Source: Cytobacillus oceanisediminis 2691
Lineage (GTDB): Bacteria; Bacillota; Bacilli; Bacillales; Cytobacillaceae
Assembly (NCBI RefSeq): GCF_000294775.2
Contig: NZ_CP015506.1
Coordinates: forward strand, 2,393,501-2,457,500
Direction of reading: 5' to 3'
Length of the DNA: 64,000 bases
Shown: one piece after another, positions 40,999 through 49,237 of the stretch
Position numbering within the stretch: the stretch's first letter is position 1
Layout: every line of letters begins with the position of its first letter
Position numbers and translations under genes: made by a program
Notes under the pieces: generated by a model
What the model saw: the letters and a program-made list of their open reading frames with translations, nothing else
What the model was told of the DNA's origin: nothing
Database searches by the model: none

Positions 40999-41578
40999 CT
41001 CCTCGCTGGGGACTAGGAAAAAGCGGATTTTAGTGGGCATTACCGGAGCAAGCGGATCATTGTATGCTTATACATTGATCCGCGCTCTTCATCAATTAGA
41101 GATCGAAACGCATTTAATTGCTACGGAGATGGGAGAAAAAGTAATGCAATTTGAATGCGGGGTCAAGATGGACGAGCTGAAGGAGTATGCCACTATCCAC
41201 AGCAACCAAAATCTTTTCGCTGCGGTTGCCAGCGGATCCTTTAAGACAGACGGAATGGTTATCGTGCCATGTTCGATGAATACATTGGGAGCTATTGCGA
41301 ATGGGGTCGGTGATACGCTACTAAGCAGGGCTGCCAGTGTTGTCTTGAAGGAGAATCGAAAGTTCATTATTGTTCCTCGGGAAGCACCTTTTAATTTGAT
41401 TCATTTGCGCAATATGACTCTTCTTGCTGAGAGTGGAGCATGTATAATGCCTGCATCACCAGGCTTCTATCATAAGCCGACGGAAATATGGGAGCTGGCC
41501 AACTTTATGGTGGCAAGGATCTTGGACATGCTGGATATTGACCATGAGCTGCTGGAGAGATGGGGGGAAAAGGCATGA
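40991..41578 (+). CDS. ubiX: Flavin prenyltransferase UbiX
   Basis: About 195 residues: KKRILVGITGASGSLYAYTL (FMN-binding P-loop-like N-terminus), MVIVPCSMNTLGAIANGVGD, LSRAASVVLKENRKFIIVPR and EAPFNLIHLRNM. It makes the prenylated FMN cofactor required by UbiD decarboxylases. The start is uncertain; TTG 40991 overlaps the preceding stop by eight bases and gives the usual family length, while no ribosome binding site is obvious, which suggests translational coupling. Its gene overlaps ubiD (ATGA). Confidence 0.9.
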   Translation: MSNSSLGTRKKRILVGITGASGSLYAYTLIRALHQLEIETHLIATEMGEKVMQFECGVKMDELKEYATIHSNQNLFAAVASGSFKTDGMVIVPCSMNTLGAIANGVGDTLLSRAASVVLKENRKFIIVPREAPFNLIHLRNMTLLAESGACIMPASPGFYHKPTEIWELANFMVARILDMLDIDHELLERWGEKA

Positions 41579-42912
41579 ACCCTGTAACAATGAGGGCATT
41601 GCTGGATAGATGGGAAAGCATGGGACTTCTTCATCGGGTGAAAAAAGAAGTGGATCCGATGCACGAGCTGGGGGCAGTGATTAATGCCAAAAAAGGAAAA
41701 GAGCCTTTTTTATTTGAAAAAATTAAAGGCTATCAATCTTCCATGGCGGCCGGTTTGGGAGGTGACAGAGAGCTGATGGCTGACAGCATGGGAATCCAGT
41801 CTGCCGAACTTATTCCTAAAATCATCGATTCAATTGTTAACCCTATTCCAACCACGTTAAGGCAAACTGGCCCTGTTCAGGAGAATCTGGTGAGCGGGGA
41901 ATTCGATCTTGCAGACTTGTTTCCTATCCCAACCTATCACGCGGAAGACTCAGGTGCCTATTATGTTTCAGGAATATTGGTGGTTAAAGATTTATCGGGG
42001 AGAAAAAGGTATACCTCCATTCGCAGAATGCAATATCTTGGCGGGAATCGAACGAATATTCTCATAACCTCTCCAGAGCTGATGGAGCAATATGTCCATT
42101 ATGAAAGCATTGGCGAACCGATGGAAGTGGCTGTTATGTTTGGAGTGGTTCCAGCAGTTGTATTAAGTTCTCAGATTAGTACACATTTGTATCATACCGA
42201 CAAATTGGATGTTGCCGGTGCACTGCTCGGCCAATCCCTTGATGTTGTTCAATGCAAAACGGTCGATCTGGAAGTATTGGCTGAGGCGGAAATCGTTTTG
42301 GAAGGCAGAATGCTGCCATATGAAAGAGAACTGGAAGGACCGTTTGGCGAACTGGCAGGTTATTATGGCACCAGAACGCCTCAGCCGGTTGTAGAGTTTT
42401 CAGCCGTTACTTATCGTGATAATGCTATCTCACAGACTATTTTTCCATCAAGCTATGAAGAAAGGCTGCCGATGGCGCTTGTAAGGGAAGCTACGCTTTT
42501 AAGCACCGTCCGGCAAGTGGTTCCAAATATAAAAGCTGTACATATCTCGATGGGCGGGGTGGCTCGCTATCATGCAGTCATTCAAATTGAGAAGAAGCAT
42601 GATGGTGACGGCAAGCAGGCAGCACTTGCAGCTTTTGCAAGCGATAAGGATTTAAAGCATGTGGTTGTCGTGAATGATGATGTCGATATTTTTGATTCAG
42701 ATGATGTTGAATGGGCCATTGCGACAAGAGTCCAGGCTGGTGATGACATATTTATCGTTCAGGGTGCAAAGGGATCGCCGCTCGAGTCTTCCCATCATCT
42801 AAAAGGAGTCAGTGATAAGATGGGCATCGACGCAACCTATCCTCTTGGAAAAGAAGAGTTATTTAAAAGGACTTCAATCCCCATTGAAGTGAATCTCGAA
42901 GACTATCTTTAA
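41575..42912 (+). CDS. UbiD-family prFMN-dependent decarboxylase
   Basis: A 445-residue (de)carboxylase. Visible UbiD features: IPTYHAEDSGAYYVSGILV, RRMQYLGGNRTNILI, EGRMLPYERELEGPFGELAG (the ExxxE catalytic region), SSYEERLPMALVREA and AVHISMGGVARYHAVIQI. The start ATG 41575 overlaps the ubiX stop (ATGA), with GGGGGGAAA upstream. UbiD enzymes remove carboxyl groups from aromatic or heteroaromatic rings, including pyrrole- and furan-carboxylates. I propose 4-amino-5-imidazolecarboxylate as substrate here. A UbiD enzyme inside a BMC shell locus is unusual. Confidence 0.9.
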   Translation: MNPVTMRALLDRWESMGLLHRVKKEVDPMHELGAVINAKKGKEPFLFEKIKGYQSSMAAGLGGDRELMADSMGIQSAELIPKIIDSIVNPIPTTLRQTGPVQENLVSGEFDLADLFPIPTYHAEDSGAYYVSGILVVKDLSGRKRYTSIRRMQYLGGNRTNILITSPELMEQYVHYESIGEPMEVAVMFGVVPAVVLSSQISTHLYHTDKLDVAGALLGQSLDVVQCKTVDLEVLAEAEIVLEGRMLPYERELEGPFGELAGYYGTRTPQPVVEFSAVTYRDNAISQTIFPSSYEERLPMALVREATLLSTVRQVVPNIKAVHISMGGVARYHAVIQIEKKHDGDGKQAALAAFASDKDLKHVVVVNDDVDIFDSDDVEWAIATRVQAGDDIFIVQGAKGSPLESSHHLKGVSDKMGIDATYPLGKEELFKRTSIPIEVNLEDYL

Positions 42913-42937
42913 GCTTCTGCAGTAGAGGAGGTCAAAA

Positions 42938-43201
42938 ATGAAGGCAATAGGCTTGATTGAAACTAGGGGGTTGACAGCGGCTATTGAAGCGCTGGACTCA
43001 ATGGCAAAAGCGGCAAATGTCAGTTTAGTTGATTTAAAGAGAGTCGGATCCGGCCTTGTCACCGTCATTATTGAGGGCGATGTCGCAGCAGTGTCTGCAG
43101 CTGTTGAGGTTGGGAAGACTGCACACACCATGACAGGAGGAGAACTGGTTTCGGCTAATGTTATTCCCCGCCCTCATTCAGAACTTCGCAAAATTCTTTA
43201 A
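42938..43201 (+). CDS. BMC-H shell protein
   Basis: An 87-residue single-domain BMC protein: MKAIGLIETRGLTAAIEALD, then LKRVGSGLVTVIIEGDVAAV and [13 protein letters not shown]. It has the canonical pore-loop GSG between strands. Such proteins form flat hexamers that tile microcompartment facets. TAGAGGAGG precedes the ATG, and it lies 25 bases after ubiD in the same operon. Confidence 0.95.
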   Translation: MKAIGLIETRGLTAAIEALDSMAKAANVSLVDLKRVGSGLVTVIIEGDVAAVSAAVEVGKTAHTMTGGELVSANVIPRPHSELRKIL

Positions 43202-43217
43202 AGGAGGTGCATAATGT

Positions 43218-44177
43218 GTGTCTGACTTTATTAAAAGTGTTGTAGAAGAAGTGATGAAGCCTTACGGCAAGTCAAAAGTAAATCCTATTAATGGGGTTTC
43301 CAACCAGTCCCCCCCAAGCAGGCAGCAGGGAACGAAGAAGAATATACCGGGCATTACCCGGCCTAATTACCAGAAGGAAAAAATGAATAAAAGAATATCA
43401 GTTCATCATTCAGTACCGGTCAAGACTGCAGAGCCACATCAAAACCTTAAAAGGCAACCAGTTTCTCATTCTGCACCCAAGTCTTCAGCTAAGGAAAAAA
43501 TTGCACAGCTTCAAACCCTATCCCTGGTACAGGGGAAACATCCGGTTTCTTCCAATGCTGGCTTTGCTGATATAAAACCTGACCGTAATGCAAGAGAAAG
43601 CCAGCTTATCGGACAAACGCCGGAGGGTGTAAAAGTCTGGCTGTTCTCAGAGCTTCATCCAGCTCTTGAAAGCTCTTTTCAGCGGGAATTAAAAACAGCC
43701 TCAATCGGTGTAGTCATTTCAGAAAAATGCACGCCAGGGCAGTTATTTATGCTGAATGACCTTTTAAGAGAGTTTCCTTCTTTAAGATATTGCCTGACAT
43801 GGGACAAAAACAGCGGGAAATCTTTTTCGCTGGAGCTATATGAAGAGAATCATGGGATACTATTAAACGCCTTAAAGAGCTTCTTTAAAAAACTTTCCCA
43901 AAAATCCTTTAAAACTACTCAAATCTATAGAGAAAAATCCCCCAGTCCATGGCTTACTAAACAATTGGGGCTGAACTCTTCAATCGGCGGTGTGGCTGTC
44001 ATTGAAGGGATCGACTATTATTCGGGTATTTTGATCCTTGACCGTTACATGAAAAAAAGCACTTCTGAACATTTCAATTTTTTAATAGAGAAGAAATACT
44101 TGCTGCTTCATGGACACTATGATGATGTTTCACGCATCTCTGATCAGCTTCATAAGGAATTCGACAGAATTAATTAG
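43218..44177 (+). CDS. Adapter-like BMC protein with N-terminal encapsulation-type helix
   Basis: 319 residues, starting at GTG 43218, eight bases after AAGGAGGTG; the ATG at 43214 is followed by a stop, so GTG is decisive. The first 18 residues (MSDFIKSVVEEVMKPYGK) form an amphipathic helix like the peptides that target cargo to shells. Residues 20-120 are low-complexity, rich in P, S, Q, K and H (linker). The C-terminal 190 residues form a compact domain (VKVWLFSELHPALESSFQRE, SIGVVISEKCTPGQLFML, GGVAVIEGIDYYSGILIL) that I do not recognise. It sits among the shell genes. Inferred role: scaffold or linker between shell and enzymes. Confidence 0.8.
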   Translation: MSDFIKSVVEEVMKPYGKSKVNPINGVSNQSPPSRQQGTKKNIPGITRPNYQKEKMNKRISVHHSVPVKTAEPHQNLKRQPVSHSAPKSSAKEKIAQLQTLSLVQGKHPVSSNAGFADIKPDRNARESQLIGQTPEGVKVWLFSELHPALESSFQRELKTASIGVVISEKCTPGQLFMLNDLLREFPSLRYCLTWDKNSGKSFSLELYEENHGILLNALKSFFKKLSQKSFKTTQIYREKSPSPWLTKQLGLNSSIGGVAVIEGIDYYSGILILDRYMKKSTSEHFNFLIEKKYLLLHGHYDDVSRISDQLHKEFDRIN

Positions 44178-44282
44178 TTGTAAGCCAGCATCTCTGTCAC
44201 AGATCAGAAACTATTCATCCCGGAAGCATCTTATAGGCATGGAGAGATGATTTGTCTATTTCATAGGAGGGGGATTTACCAG

Positions 44283-44696
44283 TTGCAAGCATTGGGACTG
44301 ATTGAAACCGTTGGTTATTCAACAGCAGTTTCTGCAGCAGATGCAGCCGTAAAAGCAGCAGATGTAGAAATTGTAGGAATTGAAAAAGTAATAGGAGTGG
44401 AGAGCTATCTGGGGGTTACAATCCATTTTAACGGGGATGTAGCGGCAGTGAAGTCTGCTGTCGATGCTGGTGTTAGTGCTGCAGAAAGAATTGGAAAAGT
44501 AATTTCTGCTCATGTCATCCCGCGTGCCCACAGTGAAGTAGCAGGGAAGCTGCTTCCGAATTTTAAGCTGGAAGATATGCATCCTGGAAATGATGCTCAA
44601 GGGGGTAACAGACTAGAGGTTAACCCGAATAGAAAAAAGCAAGCAAAAGAGAGCAGCAACTTTAATGTTAACGATACAGACAAATCATCAGGTTAA
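44283..44696 (+). CDS. BMC-H shell protein with expanded pore loop and polar tail
   Basis: 137 residues from TTG 44283 ([20 protein letters not shown]), ten bases after AGGAGGGGG; a longer frame from ATG 44247 overlaps this site. The BMC fold is clear ([54 protein letters not shown]). The pore loop IGVESYLG is about four residues longer than the usual GSG/GFG type. After the domain come about 45 polar residues ([13 protein letters not shown]), probably disordered. The tail may bind cargo or face the lumen. Confidence 0.9.
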   Translation: MQALGLIETVGYSTAVSAADAAVKAADVEIVGIEKVIGVESYLGVTIHFNGDVAAVKSAVDAGVSAAERIGKVISAHVIPRAHSEVAGKLLPNFKLEDMHPGNDAQGGNRLEVNPNRKKQAKESSNFNVNDTDKSSG

Positions 44697-44719
44697 TAAA
44701 TTTAAGGAGGAAACACACA

Positions 44720-45004
44720 ATGGGTGAAGCATTGGGATTAATCGAGACAAAAGGTCTTGTAGGCGCAGTAGAGGCAGCGGATGCAATGGTTAAAGCAGCT
44801 AATGTGGAGATCTGCGGATATGAAAAAGTGGGATTTGGTCTTGTAACGGTTATGGTCAGAGGAGATGTTGGAGCAGTTAAAGCAGCCACCGATGCAGGTG
44901 CGGAAGCGGCCAGCAGAGTTGGAGAACTCATTTCGGTACATGTCATCCCAAGGCCGCACAGCGAAGTTGAAAGAGCTCTTTTATCAAAAAATATCGGTGA
45001 ATAA
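44720..45004 (+). CDS. BMC-H shell protein
   Basis: 94 residues: [20 protein letters not shown], then [20 protein letters not shown] and [18 protein letters not shown]. Canonical hexamer-forming BMC domain with a GFG pore loop. TAAGGAGGAAAC precedes the ATG. It is the second closest match to the generic EutM/PduA type and is likely a major facet protein. Confidence 0.95.
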   Translation: MGEALGLIETKGLVGAVEAADAMVKAANVEICGYEKVGFGLVTVMVRGDVGAVKAATDAGAEAASRVGELISVHVIPRPHSEVERALLSKNIGE

Positions 45005-45006
45005 GC

Positions 45007-45738
45007 ATGAGCAGCAAAAAGCAGAGTGTTATGGCAAAAAACACTCTGCAGGAGCTTTACCTGCGAAATGACAGCTGCAGAGACAGAAAACCTCACATCC
45101 TGGCTCTATTAACCTCTCATATGATAGGGATGGAACCAGGATTTTCTTACTTGAAAAAGTTAACAAAGAAAGATATTACACTCAGAATGGCTGCTGAGGA
45201 GGAAATGCTAAAACAATTTCCGCTTCAGGAGTTAGTTAATCTGACTGGAAATGACGATTGGATCTCTCCGACAGCGTTTCATGCCCAGCCAATTGATCAA
45301 TTCGATGAGATCTTTTTGCCTATTCTATCCTTTTCTTTAATAACAGACATACTGTCCCTTAACGAAAAGAGACCAATTGTGCAGATCATCCTAAAGGGCT
45401 TATTGAAGGGAAAACGGATCACGGCTTTAAAGGCTGGAGGTGATCCCTTCAGCCAATATTGGAAACTGAAAGGAATGGATAAAGGCCCCGACATGTTAAA
45501 AAGGAAGCTCAATGAGCAGATGACAGAACTGAAGATGCTTGGAATCAGATTAATAGATTTCCATCAACAAGCAGAATTTGATGTTCAGCATGTGAAGAAA
45601 ACGGTTATTACCGATGAATCAGTCCGGTTTGCCCGTTTTAGTAAGCTTGATCAAATAGCTGTTCCAAAAGGGGCTATCATTACCCCCCTTGCAAGAGATA
45701 CAGCAAAGGAACTGAAGATCGAAATCATTCTACATTAA
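45007..45738 (+). CDS. BMC-associated protein of unknown function
   Basis: 243 residues, starting two bases after the preceding stop. The N-terminus (MSSKKQSVMAKNTLQELYLR) is basic and helical. The middle is mixed alpha/beta with LTSHMIGMEPGFSYLKKLTK, ISPTAFHAQPIDQFDEIFLP and KRITALKAGGDPFSQYW, resembling flavoprotein-like or EutQ/PduO-neighbour proteins of other BMC loci. The C-terminus IAVPKGAIITPLARDTAKEL is a motif recurring in BMC-associated enzymes (PKGxxxTPxAxDxAxExxI). I do not recognise the enzyme. Confidence 0.75.
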   Translation: MSSKKQSVMAKNTLQELYLRNDSCRDRKPHILALLTSHMIGMEPGFSYLKKLTKKDITLRMAAEEEMLKQFPLQELVNLTGNDDWISPTAFHAQPIDQFDEIFLPILSFSLITDILSLNEKRPIVQIILKGLLKGKRITALKAGGDPFSQYWKLKGMDKGPDMLKRKLNEQMTELKMLGIRLIDFHQQAEFDVQHVKKTVITDESVRFARFSKLDQIAVPKGAIITPLARDTAKELKIEIILH

Positions 45739-45751
45739 GGAGAAGGTCTTT

Positions 45752-46027
45752 ATGCAAATGGGAATAGTGGTTGGTCGTGTAACTGCCACAAGAAAAGATG
45801 ATAATCTTGTGGGCACAAAATTATTAATTACCCAGCCTGTAGGATTGGACGGCACGCTGTTACCGAACCCCATTATAACCGTTGATACTGTTGGTGCCGG
45901 AATAGGAGAGAAGGTCATATATGTGACTGGAAGCATGGCATCAAGAGCCGTCCAAAATAAAGATGCTCCTATAGATGCGGCCATTATCGGAATTATTGAC
46001 AGTGTAGAAGGGGAGACAGGGGGTTAA
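45752..46027 (+). CDS. BMC-P vertex protein (EutN/CcmL family)
   Basis: 91 residues: MQMGIVVGRVTATRKDDNLV, then KLLITQPVGLDGTLLPNPII, DTVGAGIGEKVIYVTGSMAS and PIDAAIIGIIDSVE. This is the pentameric EutN/CcmL fold that caps the vertices of icosahedral shells. Only one such gene is present, enough for a closed shell. AAGGAGAAGG precedes the ATG. The gene is followed three bases later by the deaminase paralogue. Confidence 0.95.
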   Translation: MQMGIVVGRVTATRKDDNLVGTKLLITQPVGLDGTLLPNPIITVDTVGAGIGEKVIYVTGSMASRAVQNKDAPIDAAIIGIIDSVEGETGG

Positions 46028-46030
46028 TAA

Positions 46031-47842
46031 ATGGATGCAATAGACATAAAAAAGGCAGTGCAATACCGCAAGCTTATTGACGTGCTGCTTGATTCCAGCC
46101 AGTTTGCTGATGTAGTCCTGAAAGGAGGATACTTCATCAATGTCATCACCCGGGAGATCTATGAAGCAGACGTTGCGATGAAAGGTGAATATATTTTAAT
46201 GGCGGGAGATGCAAAAGACTTAATCGGGCCAAAAACGAAAGTGGAAAACATTCAGGGGAAATTCGTATGTCCCGGGTTTATTGATTCTCATATGCATTTT
46301 GAAAGTGCAATGCTGACTTGCACGGAATTCTCCAAGCTTTCCATTCCGACTGGGACCACCACGCTGATTGGAGATCCGCATGAAATTGGAAATGTCCTGG
46401 GGGTTCACGGGATGCAGGCGATGATTGAAGAAGCAAAGACACTTCCAAACCGGATCCTTTTCACGGTTCCCTGCGCGGTGCCTGATGCTCCCGGACTTGA
46501 AACCTCCGGATTTGATGTGACTTCCAAGGATATGAAAGAGCTATTGGCTGACCCAAATGTACAGGGAATTGGAGAGATACAGAGCTTCAGCAATATCAGG
46601 CCGGTATATGAGCATGCCCCGGAATTAATAGACGACCTTGTTGCCGCAGTTTCGTATGCAAACAGCATAGGAAAAACGGTTGAAGGGAATGCACCAGGAT
46701 TGTTTGGCAAAGAGCTTGCCGCCCATATTATCAGTGGCGGGAACCATGTGTCCTGCCATGAGACTACGACAAAAGAAGAAACTGTCGAAAAGCTGCGCAA
46801 TGGTGTAAGTGTGTTCATGCGTGAAGGCTCTTCCCAAAGAAATATGGCAGACTGTATCCGTGCCATAACAGAGGATGGGCTCGATTCCCGCCGTGCAATC
46901 CTTGTATCAGATGATATGGTGCCTGCTGATCTGTTAAATTACGGACATATGAATGATATTGTCCGCAGAACTATTGCTGTAGGCATTGATCCTGTGGAGG
47001 CCATCCAAATGGCGACCATAAATCCGGCTTCCCATTTTGGCTTTAAAGATGTTGGGGTAATTGCACCAGGCAAACGGGCAGACGTTGTCGTGATCAGCGA
47101 CCTGAACAATATGACCGTTGACCAGGTATATCTTGCAGGAAAAAAAGCAGCTGAAAAAGGCGAATTAACCATAGATATTGCTCCTTACATATATCCGGAA
47201 AGTGTGAAAAAGTCAGTGAGGAGAAAACCTGTAACACTCAAGGAGCTGGCTATTGAGGCTTCAGGCAGCCGAGCAAAAGTAAGGGCAATTGAAGCTATAC
47301 CTTTTCAGAACTTAACTGGCGGAAGCGAGTTCACTCTGAATGTCAAAGACGGCATTGTGCTGCCTTGCCTTAAGCAGGATGTGCTGCCGCTTCTGGTTGT
47401 AGAACGCCACGGCAGAACAGGAAAAATCGGTAAGACTTTCCTGCATGGCTTCGATTTGAAAAGCGGTGCCATTGCAGAAAGCGTCGCCCATGATACACAC
47501 AATATCATCGTAACAGGGACAAACTACGAAGATATGGTAACTGCGGTGAACCGTGTAATTGCAATGGATGGCGGAATAGCGATGATAAAGGATAGCAAAG
47601 TAGTCGGTGACCTGCCATTGAGGATTGGCGGTTTAATGACAGACGAATTAACTGGAAAAGAAATGAGTGAAAAGGTAGACGAATTGTCGCAGCTTGCAAA
47701 AGATGTTCTTGGCTGTGGCATGGAGGTTCCGTTTATGCATTTATCATTCTGGTCACTGGTAACAAGCCCTAAGTGGAAAATTACAGATATGGGACTGATC
47801 GATGTAGATAAATTTGAGGTCATTCCGACCATTATTAATTGA
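46031..47842 (+). CDS. Diverged adenine-deaminase paralogue in the BMC operon
   Basis: 603 residues of the adenine deaminase family: FIDSHMHFESAML (H87, H89), IGDPHEIGNVLG, ILVSDDMVPAD and the C-terminal domain LPLLVVERHGRTGKIGKTFL, AESVAHDTHNIIVTGTN. It differs from the true AdeC (27851) at key places. The metal-binding His of DGHAxGL is Asn220 here (EGNAPGL), and the EVMDYP motif is replaced by EIQSFS. Such changes suggest another substrate. I propose deamination of 4-aminoimidazole, half of the adenine ring system, to 4-imidazolone. Adenine deamination is the default alternative. Four bases after the BMC-P gene; no encapsulation peptide is obvious. Confidence 0.88.
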   Translation: MDAIDIKKAVQYRKLIDVLLDSSQFADVVLKGGYFINVITREIYEADVAMKGEYILMAGDAKDLIGPKTKVENIQGKFVCPGFIDSHMHFESAMLTCTEFSKLSIPTGTTTLIGDPHEIGNVLGVHGMQAMIEEAKTLPNRILFTVPCAVPDAPGLETSGFDVTSKDMKELLADPNVQGIGEIQSFSNIRPVYEHAPELIDDLVAAVSYANSIGKTVEGNAPGLFGKELAAHIISGGNHVSCHETTTKEETVEKLRNGVSVFMREGSSQRNMADCIRAITEDGLDSRRAILVSDDMVPADLLNYGHMNDIVRRTIAVGIDPVEAIQMATINPASHFGFKDVGVIAPGKRADVVVISDLNNMTVDQVYLAGKKAAEKGELTIDIAPYIYPESVKKSVRRKPVTLKELAIEASGSRAKVRAIEAIPFQNLTGGSEFTLNVKDGIVLPCLKQDVLPLLVVERHGRTGKIGKTFLHGFDLKSGAIAESVAHDTHNIIVTGTNYEDMVTAVNRVIAMDGGIAMIKDSKVVGDLPLRIGGLMTDELTGKEMSEKVDELSQLAKDVLGCGMEVPFMHLSFWSLVTSPKWKITDMGLIDVDKFEVIPTIIN

Positions 47843-47846
47843 ACTT

Positions 47847-47871
47847 AAAAGCGGCGTTCTCTGCCGCTTTT
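47847..47871. terminator. Hairpin within the BMC operon, possible partial terminator
   Basis: AAAAGCGGC (47847-47855), loop GTTCTCT, GCCGCTTTT (47863-47871). It lies between the deaminase paralogue and the cyclase gene. The T-run is only four, so it may attenuate rather than end transcription, dividing the operon into shell-proximal and distal parts. Confidence 0.65.
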
Positions 47872-47909
47872 CATATAGTAAAAAAATTAGCAGGGCAAGG
47901 AGGAATAGC

Positions 47910-48593
47910 ATGGGAGTTAAATTAGTCGATTTAACGCAGGAAATTTATCAGGGAATGCCTGTTTTTCCCCTTCATCAAAAAACAATGATCTTCCCAAATA
48001 TCTCTCACGAAGAAAGTGAAAAGCAAGTGGGATTTATGTTTGCAACCAATAATCTATTAATCAATGAACATGGCCCTACCCATAGCGATGCAACCTATGA
48101 ATATGATCCAAACGGCAAATACATCGATGAAATGCCGCTTGAATATTTTTACGGGCCCGCAGTTTGCCTGGATGTGTCCCACATCCAGCCTGATCGATAT
48201 ATTACAGACCGTGATCTCGAGGAGGCATTGCGAAAATCACAGCAGTTTATTGAAAAAGGAGATATCGTTCTCCTCTATACCGGCCACTATAATCGCTCTT
48301 ATGGTACAGACAAATGGCTCACAACCTACACGGGCCTGAATTATCAAGCAGCCAAATGGCTGGCTGAAAAAGGTGCGGTCAATATAGGCATCGATGCCCC
48401 GGCCATTGACCATCCGGATGATCCGAAGTATTCCGGGCACCTCATTTGCCGGGAATATGGGATAACCAATACGGAAAATCTCTGTAATCTCGATCAGATT
48501 GCAGGAATGCGATTTCTATATTTCGGACTGCCGCTCAAGATTCGAAAAGGAACGGGATCTCCAGTTCGTGCTGTAGCCGTTTTCATTGAATAA
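47910..48593 (+). CDS. Cyclase-family metal hydrolase (kynurenine formamidase-like)
   Basis: 227 residues from ATG 47910 (MGVKLVDLTQEIYQGMPVFP), with AAGGAGG before it. The family metal motif appears as NEHGPTHSDATYEYDP (canonical HxGTHxDxP with changes), and the ending GIDAPAIDHPDD and FLYFGLPLKIRKGTGSPVRA is typical. Members hydrolyse amides such as N-formylkynurenine or cyclic amides. In the proposed pathway it could open 4-imidazolone to formiminoglycine. It could also be the deformylase. Function by sequence alone is uncertain. Confidence 0.82.
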   Translation: MGVKLVDLTQEIYQGMPVFPLHQKTMIFPNISHEESEKQVGFMFATNNLLINEHGPTHSDATYEYDPNGKYIDEMPLEYFYGPAVCLDVSHIQPDRYITDRDLEEALRKSQQFIEKGDIVLLYTGHYNRSYGTDKWLTTYTGLNYQAAKWLAEKGAVNIGIDAPAIDHPDDPKYSGHLICREYGITNTENLCNLDQIAGMRFLYFGLPLKIRKGTGSPVRAVAVFIE

Positions 48594-48613
48594 CAACAAA
48601 GGTTGGTGATCAA

Positions 48614-49237
48614 ATGAAAGAGGTTTTTAACAAGGGGAAGATCAGAGACGAAATGATTATCCCCCCTTATGAAGGAAGAAGCGCCCTGATTCACAAAGGA
48701 GAAGAGCTCATAATTATTGATATGGAAGGAAAACAAGTGGGGGATTTTGTCTGTTTTAACTATAAAGATCCTGAGGAACATGTTTCACCTGTTCATATGC
48801 GTGCCTCATTAAGCAGCATTCGGCTTAAAACGGGAGATTGGCTTTACAGCAACCGCCGCCGCCCGCTGATGCAGCTAGTGGAAGACACTGTTGGAAAACA
48901 TGATTTCTTCTTTCCTGCTTGTGATTATTACCGCTATAAAGTTGATTTTGGCAAGGAGGATCACCCAAATTGCCATGATAATATTGCGGCTGCTTTGAAA
49001 AAGTATGATATTCACCCCCCTGTCATTCCGGATCCCATCAATATATTTATGAATAATGTCCTTGATGATGCTGGTGATTATGTCATTACCGAGCCTCTTT
49101 CCAAGCCTGGTGATTACATAAGGCTGAAAGCATTGTGCGATGTTGTCATTGCCTGTACAACCTGTTCCCAGGACATGGCACCGGTTAATGGGTTTAAAGT
49201 GACCCCTATTAAAATGCAAATAGTGGAGGCGGATTAA
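48614..49237 (+). CDS. DUF1989 protein (urea-carboxylase-associated type)
   Basis: 207 residues: AALIHKGEELII-like region (SALIHKGEELIIIDMEGKQV), DFVCFNYKDPEEHVSPVHMR, SNRRRPLMQLVEDTVGKHDF, DHPNCHDNIAAAL and IACTTCSQDMAPVNG. Conserved Cys and His residues suggest metal binding. DUF1989 proteins accompany urea carboxylase and guanidine degradation and include carboxyguanidine deiminases. In this locus a deiminase acting on a formimino or amidine group (formiminoglycine) would fit. The stop overlaps the next start by one base. Confidence 0.82.
   Translation: MKEVFNKGKIRDEMIIPPYEGRSALIHKGEELIIIDMEGKQVGDFVCFNYKDPEEHVSPVHMRASLSSIRLKTGDWLYSNRRRPLMQLVEDTVGKHDFFFPACDYYRYKVDFGKEDHPNCHDNIAAALKKYDIHPPVIPDPINIFMNNVLDDAGDYVITEPLSKPGDYIRLKALCDVVIACTTCSQDMAPVNGFKVTPIKMQIVEAD

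Noticed and set aside
42938..46027. Classical Eut or Pdu metabolosome
   Set aside because: No ethanolamine lyase, diol dehydratase, aldehyde dehydrogenase, alcohol dehydrogenase or phosphotransacylase gene in the locus.
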